Of a DNA stretch of 64,000 nucleotides, positions 1 to 12,814 are shown piece after piece. The number at the start of each line of letters is the position of its first letter. The stretch's first letter is position 1. The position numbers and the translations under genes are program-made. The DNA is taken from contig JAOPHQ010002866.1 of assembly GCA_030340625.1 (NCBI GenBank), positions 122,001 to 186,000 on the forward strand, read 5' to 3'. This stretch comes from Merluccius polli (Eukaryota > Chordata > Actinopteri > Gadiformes > Merlucciidae). Under the pieces are notes generated by a model that was not told the origin of the DNA, did no database searches, and saw nothing but the letters and a program-made list of their open reading frames with translations.

Positions 1-66
1 TGTGATCAGAGATACCCGTTTAATTATTTGAATGTATTTTTTTGTTGTTGTGTGTTTTTTTCTCAG

Positions 67-1492
67 GTGAGTGACTGGTGGGAGGAGTACATCTACCTGC
101 GCAGTCGTGGCCCCATCATGGTCAACAGTAACTACTATGGCATGGTAAAGGTTCCGGTTCACATGGTAGATACACAGGCGCTCAGTACTTGCACTGCTGA
201 GCGTCTGTAGAGGCCATAGTGTCTTGAATCAAGAACAACAACAGAACAGCTCATGCATTGCAAACTGGCAAAGGTTGATTCAGCTTCTAGTTCACTGTTC
301 TATGTGCTTTTCTTGGTGTAACGAACACCACTTGCTCAGGTGACTCAGATGATGTTATGTCACTTACTACTAGTATCCAGCACTCTTTGCGCTAAAGACA
401 TTTATTATTTTCTTTGTAAATCTCGGAACAATATCTGGCTGGTGTTGCAGTCAATGTCTGTATTGGAGCATTTTGTCACAGTTCTGATTTATTGATCCTT
501 TGATGCGTTCAATTGTTGTTATAAGATGTGTTATTGTATGTCAGTTATGTCTGTTTTGTGATTTATTTGGCTGTAGAATTGTCATAAGACAATGTTTTCA
601 AAATTATTATCTGTCCATCTGTCTTTCTCTGGTGGTCCCAGGACTTCCTGTATGTGACCCCCACATCGGTGCAGGCAGCCCGGGCAGGGAACACCATCAC
701 CGCCCTACTTCTCTACCGCCGCAAGGTCAATCGGGAGGAGCTCAAACCTGTAAGAGATCACAGTGAGATACGAGATACGAGAGTTGTAAAGTGAGGGAGA
801 GCAGAAAAGAGTGGAAGAGAGCTAACTTTTGAAACTAAACAACCAAAAACATTCGCTCCCTCCCTACGTTTCTCTGCCATTGAGAAGTGTTGCATTTCAC
901 ATTGTGATTGACAGGCAAGATGGTTTCCCTGAACCAATCTTGGAAACGATGCCCTGATTGGTTTAGAAATTAGCCAGAAGTGGCCTAAAATCAAAATGAT
1001 CTCATACAGAGGCAGGCGCAGTCAACTCAAAACAAATATTCTCAAAACATTTGTTAAAAGTTAAAAAGCTAAACTTAATATACACATATTTACACACCCA
1101 CACCATAAAGTTCTTATGAAAATGTTTCTCCCAAAATAATGTATTTATTAATTGTCTCTCTTGTTTTCTATAAGGGAATCTGTTTAATGCTCAATTTTGT
1201 ATCAGCATTTGAAGGTGGTAGGATATATCTAAATATCTGGCTGTTTTTTTTCTTCTCTGTTGGACATGTAAAAAGTATGTTGAGGTACTTTGAACACTAA
1301 TTGGTGTTTTGATTAGCCAACCTTTATTTGTACTATGTACAACGTACTTCATGTGTATCAGTAACCCATTACTTCTGTCTGTCTGCAGAGTCGTGTTCCT
1401 GGTACAGTCATCCCTCTGTGTGCGGCTCAGTGTGAACGAATGTTCAACACCACCCGCACACCCGGGGTCGAAACAGGTACACACACACGTGC

Positions 1493-1544
<52 letters not shown>

Positions 1545-4500
1545 TACACACTGATAACGGGATGTAGAACTTCATGCAACCACAAAAAAACAACCACAAA
1601 AAAAAACACTCACTGACAACTTTTCCTCTTCCCAACAAACACACACACACAGATGTCCTTCAGCACTGGCAGGACAGCGAGTTTGTGGCGGTGTACCACA
1701 GGGGGCGCTACTTCCGGCTGTGGGTGTACCACGCGGGCAGGCTGCTGAGCCCCAGAGAGATCCAGTTCCAGGTCCAGAGGATCCTGGAAGACCCCTCCCC
1801 ACCCCAGCCAGGGGAGGAGAAACTGGGGGCCCTCACTGCAGGAGATAGGTCGGTTCCTCTCGCGTAGCTTGACTACCATATAGGGCTCTGTGGTGTGATG
1901 TCACAGTCACATGCTCGCCTCCAGCCAACCAGACTATATTTTTTAAGATAAGATGGTGCATCTGTGCTTTATCACAGACACAAGCAAGCAGTTCAGGACA
2001 GTTGTAGAATTAAAGAGATAAAACAATTTAAAACAATTAAAACTCTAGAAAATATGTCTATATAATTACACACTGAAAATATGTCTATATAATTAAACAC
2101 TGAGTAGTTGTAGACATGTAGATACACAAATAAATGTAAATCAACAGCAATAGACAACTTGAACATTATCAAATTAACTAATGTAAGGATATGGTGATGC
2201 TGGAAAGTGTATTTCTCTGACTTTGCAGGGAGGCTAGTGGCTTCTATTTGAGTCTATTTGATTCCTTGTATTGTGCGAACATGTTTAGCGCAGTATAACA
2301 ATGAGGGATTGTGTGTGTCTAGATGATGGACATGGTAGAGTTCATGGTAGACCTCTAGGGGGGAAGGAAAGTATAGTCTGAAACTTTTCAAATGTCAGAG
2401 ATTAACATTAACCAATTTTCTTTTTTCTGTAATAGCCATTTAAGAAGTTGCTTTATTCAGAGTGACTTAAAGGTGCAGTGTGTAAAATGTAGTGGCATCT
2501 AGCGGTGAGGTTGCAGATTACCACCAACTGAATACCGCCCCCCCCCCCCCCCCCCCCCCAACCTCTCCCTTTTCAACAACGTACTAGGAGAAGCTACGGT
2601 GGCCTGTACTGGCCTGTAAGGTGCCAGTGGTACTAGGGGTGCAATACATACCAGAAAACTGTATTTGAATATACGGCCCAAATCTCAACAAGTACTTGTG
2701 TACTCGTGTTGGTTTTTTGTTTAAGTCTGCAGTAGTTTCCACCAATGTACACATATCGAAAGTCACCTGTATGTTATACAGTCTATGTGCCTCACATTCA
2801 CACTGGAGCTCCACTGGCCACACAGTTTTTTACCTGCTTTTTCCTGTTGTAGAGCTAGCAGGTTACACTTCTAAACAGCTATTTTAATGTTATATCCATT
2901 CAGTACGTTTTGTAACATGAGACGTATCGGTTTAATTATGGAATCATTCATAGCTGTGATCGAGTCTTTAGTTCCCTGTGTCAGATCACTGTTATTCGGA
3001 GCGTGAATATCTATTGAATATCCAATATCTTTCTAACTTAAAACAAAACAAAAGCAAAAAAACGCTTTCAAATGTGATACACTGCTCTACAGATGTGTGA
3101 TTCTTTAACTCCACCACCACAGTAGTGCTATGCTGCTATAAATGTCACATTCAGTTTTGATGGTGGGACGTTCCTGGCGGGATCCACTACAATGTACTGT
3201 ATTTTGCCTTGTGTAGAAATATTGACCAAACGACGGGTCTATAGAGGAGTGCTGCTGCCCAGTGACGCTTAGAAGCCCCGTCTCCTGGGCAAGTAGACAC
3301 CGCTAGACACATGGGACTCATACCAGTGAGCTTAAGTTCACCATGTCATATCGCTAATTCAGAGCGTGAATATCTGTTGAATATCCAATATCTTTAACTC
3401 AAAGAAACACTTTCAAACTACATAAACAGATTGTTTGGGATGTCCCTGGCATTATTGTAAAACGTATCTAACGCGGGGTAACTCCACCCACCCAGGCCAG
3501 CTACTAAATGTTGGCGAACAAACCTATTTTAGTCTCAACAACAATATGCAACGGCGAAGGCTATATTTCTCTAGAGCCGTCTGTCCGTTCTGGGCTACTG
3601 TAGAAACATGGCGGTGCAACATGGAAGAGGACCCGCTGTGGAAGAGGACCCGCTCCCCATGTAGATATAAACGGCTCATTCTAAGCGAACGAAAACACGA
3701 CTATTATTTTCAGATCATTATACACTAATGAAAACATAATTATGAATATTATATTCAATTTCAAATATTATCATAAATATCTGCCAAGTTCGTTCCTCTA
3801 GATGCCACGAAATTCTAAACACTGGACCTTTTAAAGGGAGACAGGTCAAGGGATCGAACCTTATTTTTATTCATGACATAGATAGAGATAGGGGTATATC
3901 TATATCTATATCTCCCTGCCTCTATATATCTCCCCGCCTCTGATGGTCCCTCGCCCCTCTTTCCAGAATCCCCTGGTCGGAGATGCGAAAGCGGCATTTC
4001 AGTGCCGGGGTGAACAGGCGCTCGCTGGATGTCATCGAGAGGGCGGCCTTCTTCGTCACCCTGGACGAGGAGGAGCAGGGTATGAGGGGAGATGACCCCG
4101 CTGGCAACCTGGACCGCTACGCCAAGTCCCTGCTGCACGGGAAGTGCTATGACAGGTGAGAGAGAGGAAGGGAGGAGGGAAGTGCTGAGAGAGCTAAGAG
4201 AGAGGAAGGGAGGAGGGAAGTGCTGAGAGTGTGTGAGTGTGAGTGAGAGTGAGAGAGATAAACCGTACTTCTGGCATGTCCTGTGTAGTTATAGTTATAT
4301 TGGTTACTTATTCAGTCTCTCACAGACACACTGCCAGGTTAGCATCTGGAAAAACATTGAGAGGGAGAGGGAGAGAGAAATTAACAGTATCCTGTTTATA
4401 TAAAAGACTGTGGCAAATGTTGTTGCAGCTGTACTCACAATCTGCACGTATACATGCACAAAGTTCAAACCCCCCCCCCCCCCCCCCCCCCCTGTTTACT

Positions 4501-6253
4501 TGTGTCCATCAGGTGGTTTGATAAGTCGTTCTCCATCATCATCTACAAAAACGGCAAGAACGGACTCAATGCAGAGCACTCCTGGGCAGACGCACCAACA
4601 GTCGCTCATCTCTGGGAGGTGTGTGTGTGTGTGTGTGTGTGTCGCATCAAAATTCATGCGCACCAGTACCTCAAACACCTCACTAGCGCCTGACAAGTCC
4701 TCTGCAATCTGACCAATGTCTGACGTTACACCTACAATTTCCATAGACTTACAACGGTTACACTGGCGCAGGCAATGTGTGGTGTAACATTAACACGTTA
4801 ACATGTCGCCTGTGCCACACCTATGCTACACATTGAGGCGTATGCACACATACGCCACACCAACAGTACACCTGACTACGGAAAGCCAAACAGTTCAAAT
4901 ACATGCGACTTCCGACACGTAAACACATTAACAACCCCTTAACAATGCATTACCAATGCAACTTGTTAAGAACACGTTAACAACACGTTGACTACGCGTC
5001 AATTTCACATAATTCTGAGCCATTTGTCCACTTGTCCAGTTTCAACAGGTGAGTGTGATAACTTCCCATTGGCTGCTGTGCAGCAGAGTTAAACCATTTC
5101 TATAAGCCTAGGGGTTGCCTACAACTATTTAACATTTAAGGATCCTGTTATTTCTTTGTCCTTATTTCTTTTCTTTCTTTTTTGTGTAGTTTATAAAAAT
5201 CAAATGTTTGTATTGCAGTTTTATGATTATTACAATTATAAATAATTTAAGTCATAAAACTGCAATTCCAAAAGGAAGAAAAGGACGAAGAAATAAGAGG
5301 ATCCTTAGCATGTTAAATATTGGTAGGCAACCCCTAGGCTTACAGAAATGGTTATAACTAAGGAATAATCCACGACAAGGTGTGCATGTATTGAAAAATA
5401 ATGCACGACGTGGGGGTTTGCCTCCGCAAAGTGCATTATTTTTCGATACATGCACATACTACTATACTACTTTGTGTGTGGCTGTAAACAAACGGCAAAT
5501 TACCAGAGAAATATATGGGTCTGACTAATGCCTGGGTCTGACGAATGCCTAATATCAGTTAACATGAGATATGGAATGCGGACGTTAACTTATTACTCCA
5601 GTAAATAGAGACGATCTTAGTAACGACATGGCAACGGGGAAGCTTTCTAAACGTAGTCCCCCCCAAGTCCGGTCCAAGTTGACAGTTTGTTTCGTTGATT
5701 CGCTGCTTGCGTCATGCCCGTGCGTGTTATCGAGGGTTACTGCATTCAAGTGTTAGGTGTGGCGTGTGTAGTGTCAGTCACATAGTCACTCACTCAACGC
5801 CACACCTGCATGTAACTAGAAATGTTGTAAGTGACGCAGGCGTTGCTCGATAGTGCAGCCCACCTAACCACCGTAGCTTCACTCTAAACCACACCAGTTG
5901 TGCCACATAACTACTTTAAGGGTAACTAGGCAGGGCAGGTACGTGCTTCGATGCGATCCACCCCCCATACACGTATGCTGTCATTTTTTAGACACTTGGT
6001 GTGTGTGCATGTGCCTAGTTCAAGCCTTACCTATCGCTCTCTCTCTCCCCCAGTACACGTTGGCCACTGATGCATTCCAGCTGGGCTACACAGAGGGCGG
6101 ACACTGTAAGGGAGAGGTGGACCGCACACTCCCACACCCCCAGAGACTCCTCTGGGACATACCCTCAGAGGTACACATTGTGTGTGTGAGTGCGTGTATG
6201 CGTGTGAAAGTTTCTACGACATCCTCTTATATCTGTCTCTCTTTCTTTGTCTC

Positions 6254-6309
<56 letters not shown>

Positions 6310-7490
6310 TGTCTGTCTGTGTCTGTGTGTGTGTGTGTGTGTGTGTTTGCTCTCTGTCTCTCTCTCCCTCTCTGTGTGTCTGTGTCAGGTCCAGGAGCAG
6401 GTGTCCCGCTCTCTGGCGGTGGCACAGGTGCTGGCGGATGACGTGCACTGCCACATCTTCCCGTTCAGGGACTTTGGGAAGGGCCGCATCAAGCAGCTGC
6501 GCATCAGCCCAGACGCATTCATCCAGCTGAGTCTCCAACTGGCCTACTACAGGGTGAGGCTGCTCAGATTGAAGGGCCCGACATGCTTCTGCGTGGTTTG
6601 TCAGAATCCGAAGCACATGCCGGACATACTTCTACGCAACCTACACAACGTGCCGCGACACCAAATTTACCAAGCAGTGGTTCTCAGCTGGTCTCCATTT
6701 GTCATTAGTCATTACATCATGACGCAAAAATCATGCATCTTCTCAAGACATCCACTCACATCTGGCTTTTGTCTTTAGTGGGAGAACGGTTACAGTCTGC
6801 ATCATTCTATCCTGGAAAAAACTGACTCCACAGTAGTCAGGGGACACACTAATTTTTGCTCTCTCTCAGGGGTCGCGTTACCCAAATATTTTCCGTCATT
6901 GACCGTTTTTTTTAAACGGTGATGGAAAAATCTGAGGGCCATCTGTCATTTTGACAAATTGCAATTCACAACCCTGACCACTTGGTGGCGATGAGCATAT
7001 TAATTGGCTCTTGTAGAAGAAGCAGTCCCACTTGAAACATTTGATTACACGCAAGCGAGCACGCGATTCAAGTCCATGCGGACCATAGTGGATCAACTAG
7101 CTCCCACGCGTTGACTAGTGGATCAACTAGCTCCCACGCGTTGACTAGTGGATCAACTAGCTCCCGCCCGCATTGTGGTAATGAATCAGAAGGATCAACG
7201 TCGCGGCCCACGCCCACGTCCTGTTTGCTGACTGGTGACCGCGTGTATTCGCGCTGCGTGCATTTGCATGAAGTTGCATTTTTTTCTGCTTGACGTGTGT
7301 TTCCACGGTGTGGATTATTTGTTCAGCTTGTTTGGACTGAATATTAATTAAAAATGAATTAAAATTAAATGCTATTGAACATGTCATTATCATTTAAAAA
7401 ATTAAAGTGACCGGTAAAAATAGATTATGACGGGATTTTTATGACCCTGTCAGTCAGAATGACAACGAAAATGTCTAGTGCAACCTCTGC

Positions 7491-7572
<82 letters not shown>

Positions 7573-10500
7573 GTCTGGGTTGCAGGACCGCGGGGGCTTC
7601 TGTCTGACCTACGAGGCGTCCATGACCCGCCTGTTCCGGGAGGGTCGCACTGAGACAGTTCGCTCCTGCTCTAATGAGAGCTGTGACTTCGTCAAGGCCC
7701 TGGCTGGGGGAGAGGTACTGTGTTACAATGGAATAGAACTCAATGGATTATGTTGATTTTCTGTAGGAGACTTCTTTTGGGATCAGATATTAGAATAAGA
7801 TTCAATTTGATGAATCCATCCCTTTGAATTTAGATAAATGTCCACCACGGTGGTAGGCTTAACATTTGACCCCCCCACACACACACACACACACTCATAT
7901 ATAGCCAGGATAACACACAGCTGGCCAGCGGGTTTTGTTACTTACTTTTTGTTACTAATTCAGACTTGTGAAGTCATATCGTATACAACATGTTGATGCG
8001 TTAGAAACACTGAAGCTATTAATCTAAGTACATGACACATTTATGCTAACCAACTGTGGTCTGATTGGACAGGGGTTGGAGCAATGCAGGCAGCTGTTTC
8101 GACAGGCTGCCGAGAAGCACCAGAACCTCTACCGATTGGCTATGACCGGGGACGGTATCGACAGACACCTCTTCTGTCTGTACGTAGTATCCAAATACCT
8201 CGGGGTGGACTCCCCCTTCCTTAAAGAGGTAAGCTGCCCTGGTCCAGTGGCCCAAGTCATAATACATGTATATACACACACACATTTGTTTTCGCACAGG
8301 CTAGGTAAGTGTAATAAGAAAATAAAAATGTTTCAAGAACATGTACGGCCTATTGCAACTGTTGAGATTGACAGGATAAAGTCATTTGTCGATGGCGCGC
8401 AACCACGTCCTGCATTGATGATGTATTTTCCTGTTACGTCCTTGTCGGTGACAAAGCAGGACGCTTTAGCGTTTACACTGCAAAAGATATGTGGTTGAAT
8501 GCGTCCCCGACCACCTTGGCAAGTGGTTTTAATCATTGGATCACAATGCATTTTGGTGGTCGTTAACACTTAGTTAGTAGTTAGTGCTGTCCACTTGTGA
8601 TCCAATCACCCAAGACGCATGTTAATGCCAGTTGTCCTTTTAGACGGGTGAACACTCGGAGCAGCAGCACTATCACTCAATTATTCAGCCATTGTTTTGG
8701 AAAAAAAATAGCATAGCACGTTCAGCTAGCAACATGGCACGCTGCGCCTGTGTGGCTCGTAGTGGCTATGTGAATGATACGGTATGATAACCGTCAGTAA
8801 TTGTATCACGCTGTATCGAAATAAAACGGTAACTGTCCCATCCCTACTTGAGTTCATGAAATAACTTGCAATGGCACGTTGCCTTGACACACGACTGACT
8901 CTTTCATACTTTTCTCCTTCATTCTCTTATTTCCCCTTCATTTGTCCCCTTCTCCTACTCCTTCATCTCTCTCTCTCTCTCTCTGTCTCTCTGTCTGTCT
9001 GTCTGTCCATCGGCCAGGTGCTGTCCGAGCCCTGGCGTCTCTCCACCAGCCAGACCCCCCTCCAGCAGATTGAACTCTTTGACCTCAAGAACAACCCAGA
9101 GTTCATATCTCTGGGCGGGGGGTTCGGACCTGTGAGTCTCTCTTTCTCACACACACCTGCACGCACACACACAAACTCACTCAGTCACACCCACACACAC
9201 AATGATGCATACACACACACACGCAGGCACAATGACGCACAAACACACACGCACAATGATGCACACACAGACACACACACGCACATATGTTTTATATGTT
9301 TTCTATAATCAAATATATCTAACACTGTCTGTTTTATTTGATCATTAGTATGTTTTGAAAAAGGGGGGGGGGGGGGGGGGGGGGGGAGACAATGATTGAT
9401 GAACAATATACAAACACATACACTTTTAATGAACAATATACAAACACATACACTTTTGATAAACAATATACAAACACATACACTTTTGATAAACAATATA
9501 CAAACACATACACTTTTTTTGAAATGGTAATGTTGATTAGCATCTTTATTATTAAAATATTTGGTGGGTCCTCCAGACGGGTCACGGCATGAAACAGTTT
9601 GGAAACCCCTGATCTAAGGCATTGCATTGTGTGTGTGTGTGTGCGTGTGCTTGTGTGTGTGTGCATGTGTGTGTCCGCAGGTTGCGGACGATGGCTACGG
9701 AGTGTCCTACATCATCGTGGGGGAGGACATGATCAACTTCCATGTGTCCTCGAAACACTCCTTCAGTGAAACTGTGAGTAGCGCAAGGTTTTCTCTCTCA
9801 CCAAAGGTGGCTTTTGCTGTTGGGGCACCCAGACTCAGGAACATCCATCCTCATCTCCCCCTTCCCATGAGATCAGCTGAGTCTGTCGATTGCTTTAAAA
9901 ATTAGCTCAGTTAAAACGGCACTTTTTTAGGACAGCCTTTCTTTAGTTCCATGGGTGGGCGGCGACCGGTTGCTGAATGTTTTCAGTGTTCGTATGTGCA
10001 TTGTTTGTATGGACATTTGAATGTATTTTCTTTGTGCTTTTGTGTCTGTTTTTGTATTTATTTGCTGTATTTTTGCTAATGTAAAGCACTTTGTGACCTC
10101 TTTTTAAAAACAGTGCTATATAAATGAAGTTTAATTTGCTTACTTCCTCTCTTTCACACACACACACACACTGCATCATCCACATGCAGACGGTAGCTAC
10201 TTCTCTGCCCCGCTGCACCCCAAGCACACTATCCTGTCGTCCACTGCTGGTCCATATGTTGAAGCCATGTACAATGTGGCGTACATATGATGTGCATCGC
10301 TATAGCTGGTAGTGTCCATTGAAATGTGCTGTTGTTTGTCTGGTTTGCAACCACATCCTCTTTACAATGCACTGTGTCTCAGACACGCAAACAATGTTGC
10401 GCTGGGAAAGTACCGCCACATTTTTCTTTCTCTCATTCTCTCGCTCTCGTTTTTAAATGTGTTTTGATGTCTGTGTGTGTACATTTATTACATGTGGTGT

Positions 10501-10674
10501 AAAAAAACAACTCTATCTCTCTATCTCTCTATCTATCTATCCTCCTCCTAGGACTCCCATCGGTTTGGGCAGCAGATTATTCGGGCTCTCCAGGACATCG
10601 TAGCTCTCCTCTCATCTGCCGAGAACAATGGAGCAGTGTCCAAATGCCCGCCCCAGACCAAGAAGACACTCTGA
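67..10674 (+). CDS. cpt1a2: Carnitine O-palmitoyltransferase 1, 3' part (13 exons, N-terminus outside window)
   Basis: Outer-mitochondrial-membrane enzyme that moves long-chain acyl groups from CoA to carnitine, the committed step of fatty-acid entry into beta-oxidation. Coding exons, all AG/GT bounded and in phase: 67-144, 642-749, 1389-1476, 1653-1848, 3967-4155, 4513-4618, 6054-6170, 6389-6553, 7586-7714, 8073-8228, 9018-9131, 9681-9773, 10552-10674 (TGA 10672). They encode 553 residues; the family has about 773, so the N-terminal regulatory and membrane segments lie upstream. The catalytic histidine sits in GYTEGGHCKGE (exon at 6054), the acyltransferase motif STSQTP in the exon at 9018, and DRHLFCLYVVSKYL in the exon at 8073. 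The methionine equivalent to rat CPT1A Met593, needed for malonyl-CoA inhibition, is kept in YEASMTRLF. Sequence resembles CPT1A more than CPT1B (HSWADAPTVAHLWE, SHRFG). Synteny with pih1d1 suggests the cpt1a2/CPT1C-type paralogue. Family certain, paralogue inferred. Confidence 0.95.
1494..1542. repeat. (CA)n microsatellite in cpt1 intron
   Basis: About 24 CA units start just after the donor site of the exon ending at 1476; a shorter CA tract forms the polypyrimidine-poor end of the same intron before the acceptor at 1652. The intron is only 176 bp, so most of it is simple repeat. Confidence 0.9.
2467..3834. mobile_element. TTAA-flanked MITE (piggyBac/Kolobok-like) with an inserted repeat
   Basis: Both ends carry TTAA (2467-2470 and 3831-3834) followed inward by near-identical inverted termini of about 40 bp, containing GGTGCAGTG on the left and its near complement on the right and the shared words GTGGCATCTAG. 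TTAA target duplication is typical of piggyBac and Kolobok elements. The middle part (about 2630-3480) looks like a second repeat inserted into the MITE: it shares long stretches with 12815-13440. No transposase is present. The element lies in the cpt1 intron between the exons at 1653 and 3967. Confidence 0.65.
4473..4642. repeat. Poly-C and (GT)n tracts bracketing a cpt1 exon
   Basis: A run of about 23 C lies just upstream of the acceptor at 4512 and a (GT)n tract starts inside the donor site after 4618, so the exon 4513-4618 is enclosed by simple repeats. Similar runs recur at most introns of this gene. Confidence 0.8.
5086..5457. repeat. Fold-back element: two consecutive long inverted repeats
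   Basis: The first inverted repeat has arms of roughly 125 bp (about 5090-5216 and 5255-5353), meeting near 5240; words such as AGCCTAGGGGTTGCCTAC on the left recur inverted on the right. A second hairpin follows: arms near 5380-5405 and 5431-5457 containing GCATTATTTTTCGATACATG and its near complement. No ORF. It lies in the intron before the catalytic-histidine exon of cpt1. Confidence 0.7.
6259..6346. repeat. (GT)n microsatellite next to a cpt1 splice acceptor
   Basis: About 80 bp of GT with two short TCTG interruptions, followed by a CT-rich tract and the acceptor AG at 6387-6388. It fills most of the 218-bp intron between the exons ending at 6170 and starting at 6389. Confidence 0.9.
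7087..7165. repeat. 30-bp minisatellite, 2.6 copies
   Basis: Two exact 30-bp units start at 7087 and 7117 (unit begins AGTGGATCAACTAGCTCCCA) and a third, truncated unit starts at 7147. The copies are identical, which points to recent duplication. It lies in the cpt1 intron between 6553 and 7586. Confidence 0.9.
7496..7569. repeat. (CT)n polypyrimidine tract before a cpt1 acceptor
   Basis: About 70 bp of uninterrupted CT ends 16 bp upstream of the acceptor AG at 7584-7585. It probably doubles as an extremely long polypyrimidine tract for the exon 7586-7714. Confidence 0.9.
9363..9517. repeat. Poly-G run and 30-bp minisatellite (4 copies)
   Basis: A run of 24 G (9363-9386) is followed by four tandem 30-bp units starting at 9401, 9431, 9461 and 9491 (core ACAATATACAAACACATACA). 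Units differ at one or two positions. It lies in the cpt1 intron between the exons ending at 9131 and starting at 9681. Confidence 0.9.
9781..10137 (+). mobile_element. 3' end of an L2/CR1-type LINE
   Basis: The + strand reads through a typical LINE C-terminal peptide (PRLRNIHPHLPLPMRSAES, then a stop) and then a conserved fish LINE tail: the word GTAAAGCACTTTGTGACC at 10080 and GTGCTATATAAATGAAG just after. The 5' part is missing, as expected for truncated target-primed insertion. It is sense to the host gene, in the last-but-one intron of cpt1. Clade (L2 versus related) is inferred from the tail. Confidence 0.65.
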
Positions 10675-12654
10675 TCGCCGACCGAAAGGGCTCCCATTTT
10701 ACTTTCCTGGACAAAAGGATACAAAATTACACAAAAAAACCTCCACCCTCTGGATGCTAAACGCACCCCAGCTCCATCTTACACTTGAACTGGACGTTCA
10801 CCCAGTAAACTTAAAATTGAATGACCCGCATCTCTTCAAATCAAGGTTTTTTTGGGGGGGTTTTTTAATACCTTTTTTAAAAGCGAATATAGGTGCAATT
10901 TATCGTTTTGCCTGTCAATTGAATTGGGCCTAAAACAAGCATGAGCAACAAGTCTCTGGTAAGGCAAAGTACCTTTAAATTAGTGTACAAAAACAGTGAA
11001 TCAAAGAACAAGCATTTGTTTCTGAATATGAAAAGGTATATTGTTACAAAAGGGATGGGTCGAATTCACAAACTTTTGAACTTTTTATTGGATTTTGCTT
11101 TTACTTTGTTTTATCTTTGCCTTCACATATCTGCAAATTATTTTACGAGATTGTGGTGTGGAGGGGACATGGCTTGGCGTCGGCTGCGAACAAAGGGGGC
11201 GGTGCGGCTCAATCGCGGGGACTGACGCAGCTATGGGGGATTTGAGTAATGAGTGACTTGCTGTTGATAAACCTGGTTTATTCCCCCGAACCCTGAGTAG
11301 CATCACTGTAGCAATGGTTTATGCTACTCAGGGTTCGGGGAATTTAAACCAGGCGTATCTTAATTATTATTATTCGGGCCTCATGTCGCAACCACACTGT
11401 GTACTCTGACGCACACAGACAGTAATCTGCACAATAATACTGGCGATCCTCGAGCGCTGGACCCGGCCTCACTGTAGGGGAAGAGCAGAACAAACATGAC
11501 ATATAGTCTGTCACGCATTACTCTCCACAGCTGCGTTGGCCCCTGCGATTGAGCCGCCCCACCCCCTTTGTTCGTAGCCGATGCCAATTTGGTAGGATGA
11601 TTTGTTCATGAAGACCTCAGTACTGTCCGAGTCGGGGAAGTTGTCATTAGTTAAATTATGAATGAGGAAAATGACCTGATGCACCGAGTGCTGCTCCCCA
11701 GTGACCCATCCAAATAATTCAATGTATCGTTTTATATATATATATATACAGTGTTTAAGTGTATGCAATTCCTTTTAATTTTTTTAGTTTGTGTTTATTT
11801 TCAAATGCCTGGCAGTGGGTTAAAAAGGGTCTTTAAAAAGGAACAAAAACAAGGTGTCAATATGGCTTTGTCACACAATGTCATCCTAAATCAGTGTTTT
11901 ATATTCTGTAAGTGATCGGGGCCTTACAACCATTTCTCACATGGTGTATTCAAAGTACAAACCAAGACCCATCTATTTACATAAATGGCAATAGATGGGC
12001 AAACTTCCATTTCCATTGTGCCGAAGTTCATATGCGTTATGAGTCCATTTTTTTTGTGGGGGCTGGCTGGCTGAGTGATGTGGTTGGCAGCGCCCACTGT
12101 TCTCCAATGGAAGGATAGAATGTTTTCAAGGGAAATTCTAGTGTCTAGATGATTGTAATTGATTCAATTAAAAAAATATAAACAAACAAGATGCAGCGGT
12201 TTTCCCCATGCCCTATGAATGATGGTGGGTAGAGCCAAACCTTTATCCAGCGCTGGTACGGTGCTTAAAACCAAGTGTGGAGATAGGGCTGGCAATGCGA
12301 GACTAATTTGAGGACAACTAGCATGACATGTATTATACATGAAACCTTTTTCCTTTGATGATGTGTTTCTTTTGTGTTAGTGACTTGTTGAACTGTCGGG
12401 CTTGACAGGTAGTGATTAACTGCAGTGACCACGTGTGCCAGGGAGCATAGAAACTAATGTGCACTGGCATTGCCATAGTGTGACTCCTTCAATGCAATTA
12501 TTAATCAATGCAATTCCTCAACGGACTTCTTCTTTTTTTTGTACTTGATTTTCTCTGATGTTTTTCGGAGTATAGGCCTACTGCGGATGGCCAATTAGTC
12601 AAATAATGTGCATCACCTTGATCAGTTGTATATTTGTGGTAAAGGCCTAATAAA
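10675..12654 (+). other. Probable cpt1 3' UTR and following sequence
   Basis: No ORF of note follows the cpt1 stop. The first AATAAA seen downstream on the + strand is at 12649-12654, followed by a G/T-rich stretch, so the 3' UTR could be up to 2 kb and would include the fold-back element at 11174-11588. A nearer weak signal may be used instead. Transcript data would settle this. Confidence 0.35.
11174..11588. repeat. Fold-back element with central palindrome
   Basis: Outer arms of about 65 bp (11174-11236 and 11523-11588) are inverted copies with roughly 85-90% agreement; shared words include GAACAAAGGGGG and GGCTCAATCGC. Between them lies a tighter palindrome (arms about 11267-11301 and 11321-11353, containing CCCCGAACCCTGAGTAGCAT). 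It probably lies in the cpt1 3' UTR region, where it could form strong RNA secondary structure. No ORF. Confidence 0.7.
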
Positions 12655-12814
12655 AGGTGGGTTATTGCTCACAATCATCAATATACAAATGTTCACCTAT
12701 GTGTATTTTTTGATTTTTCAGTTTGTAATTTTTTTTTTATCCTAAAAAAATGCTACTTTTCCCAGTGTTCACAGCAAGGCTGTTTTAATTAACACAATTG
12801 CCTTGCAAAAAAAT

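Noticed and set aside
1191..1650. Several overlapping frames of repeated Cys-Val or Thr-His
   Set aside because: They are translations of (CA)n/(GT)n repeats, as are similar frames at 6165-6616, 9185-9666, 22340-22531 and 43607-43823.
7087..7165. CRISPR-like direct repeats
   Set aside because: Units are contiguous with no spacers; a plain minisatellite.
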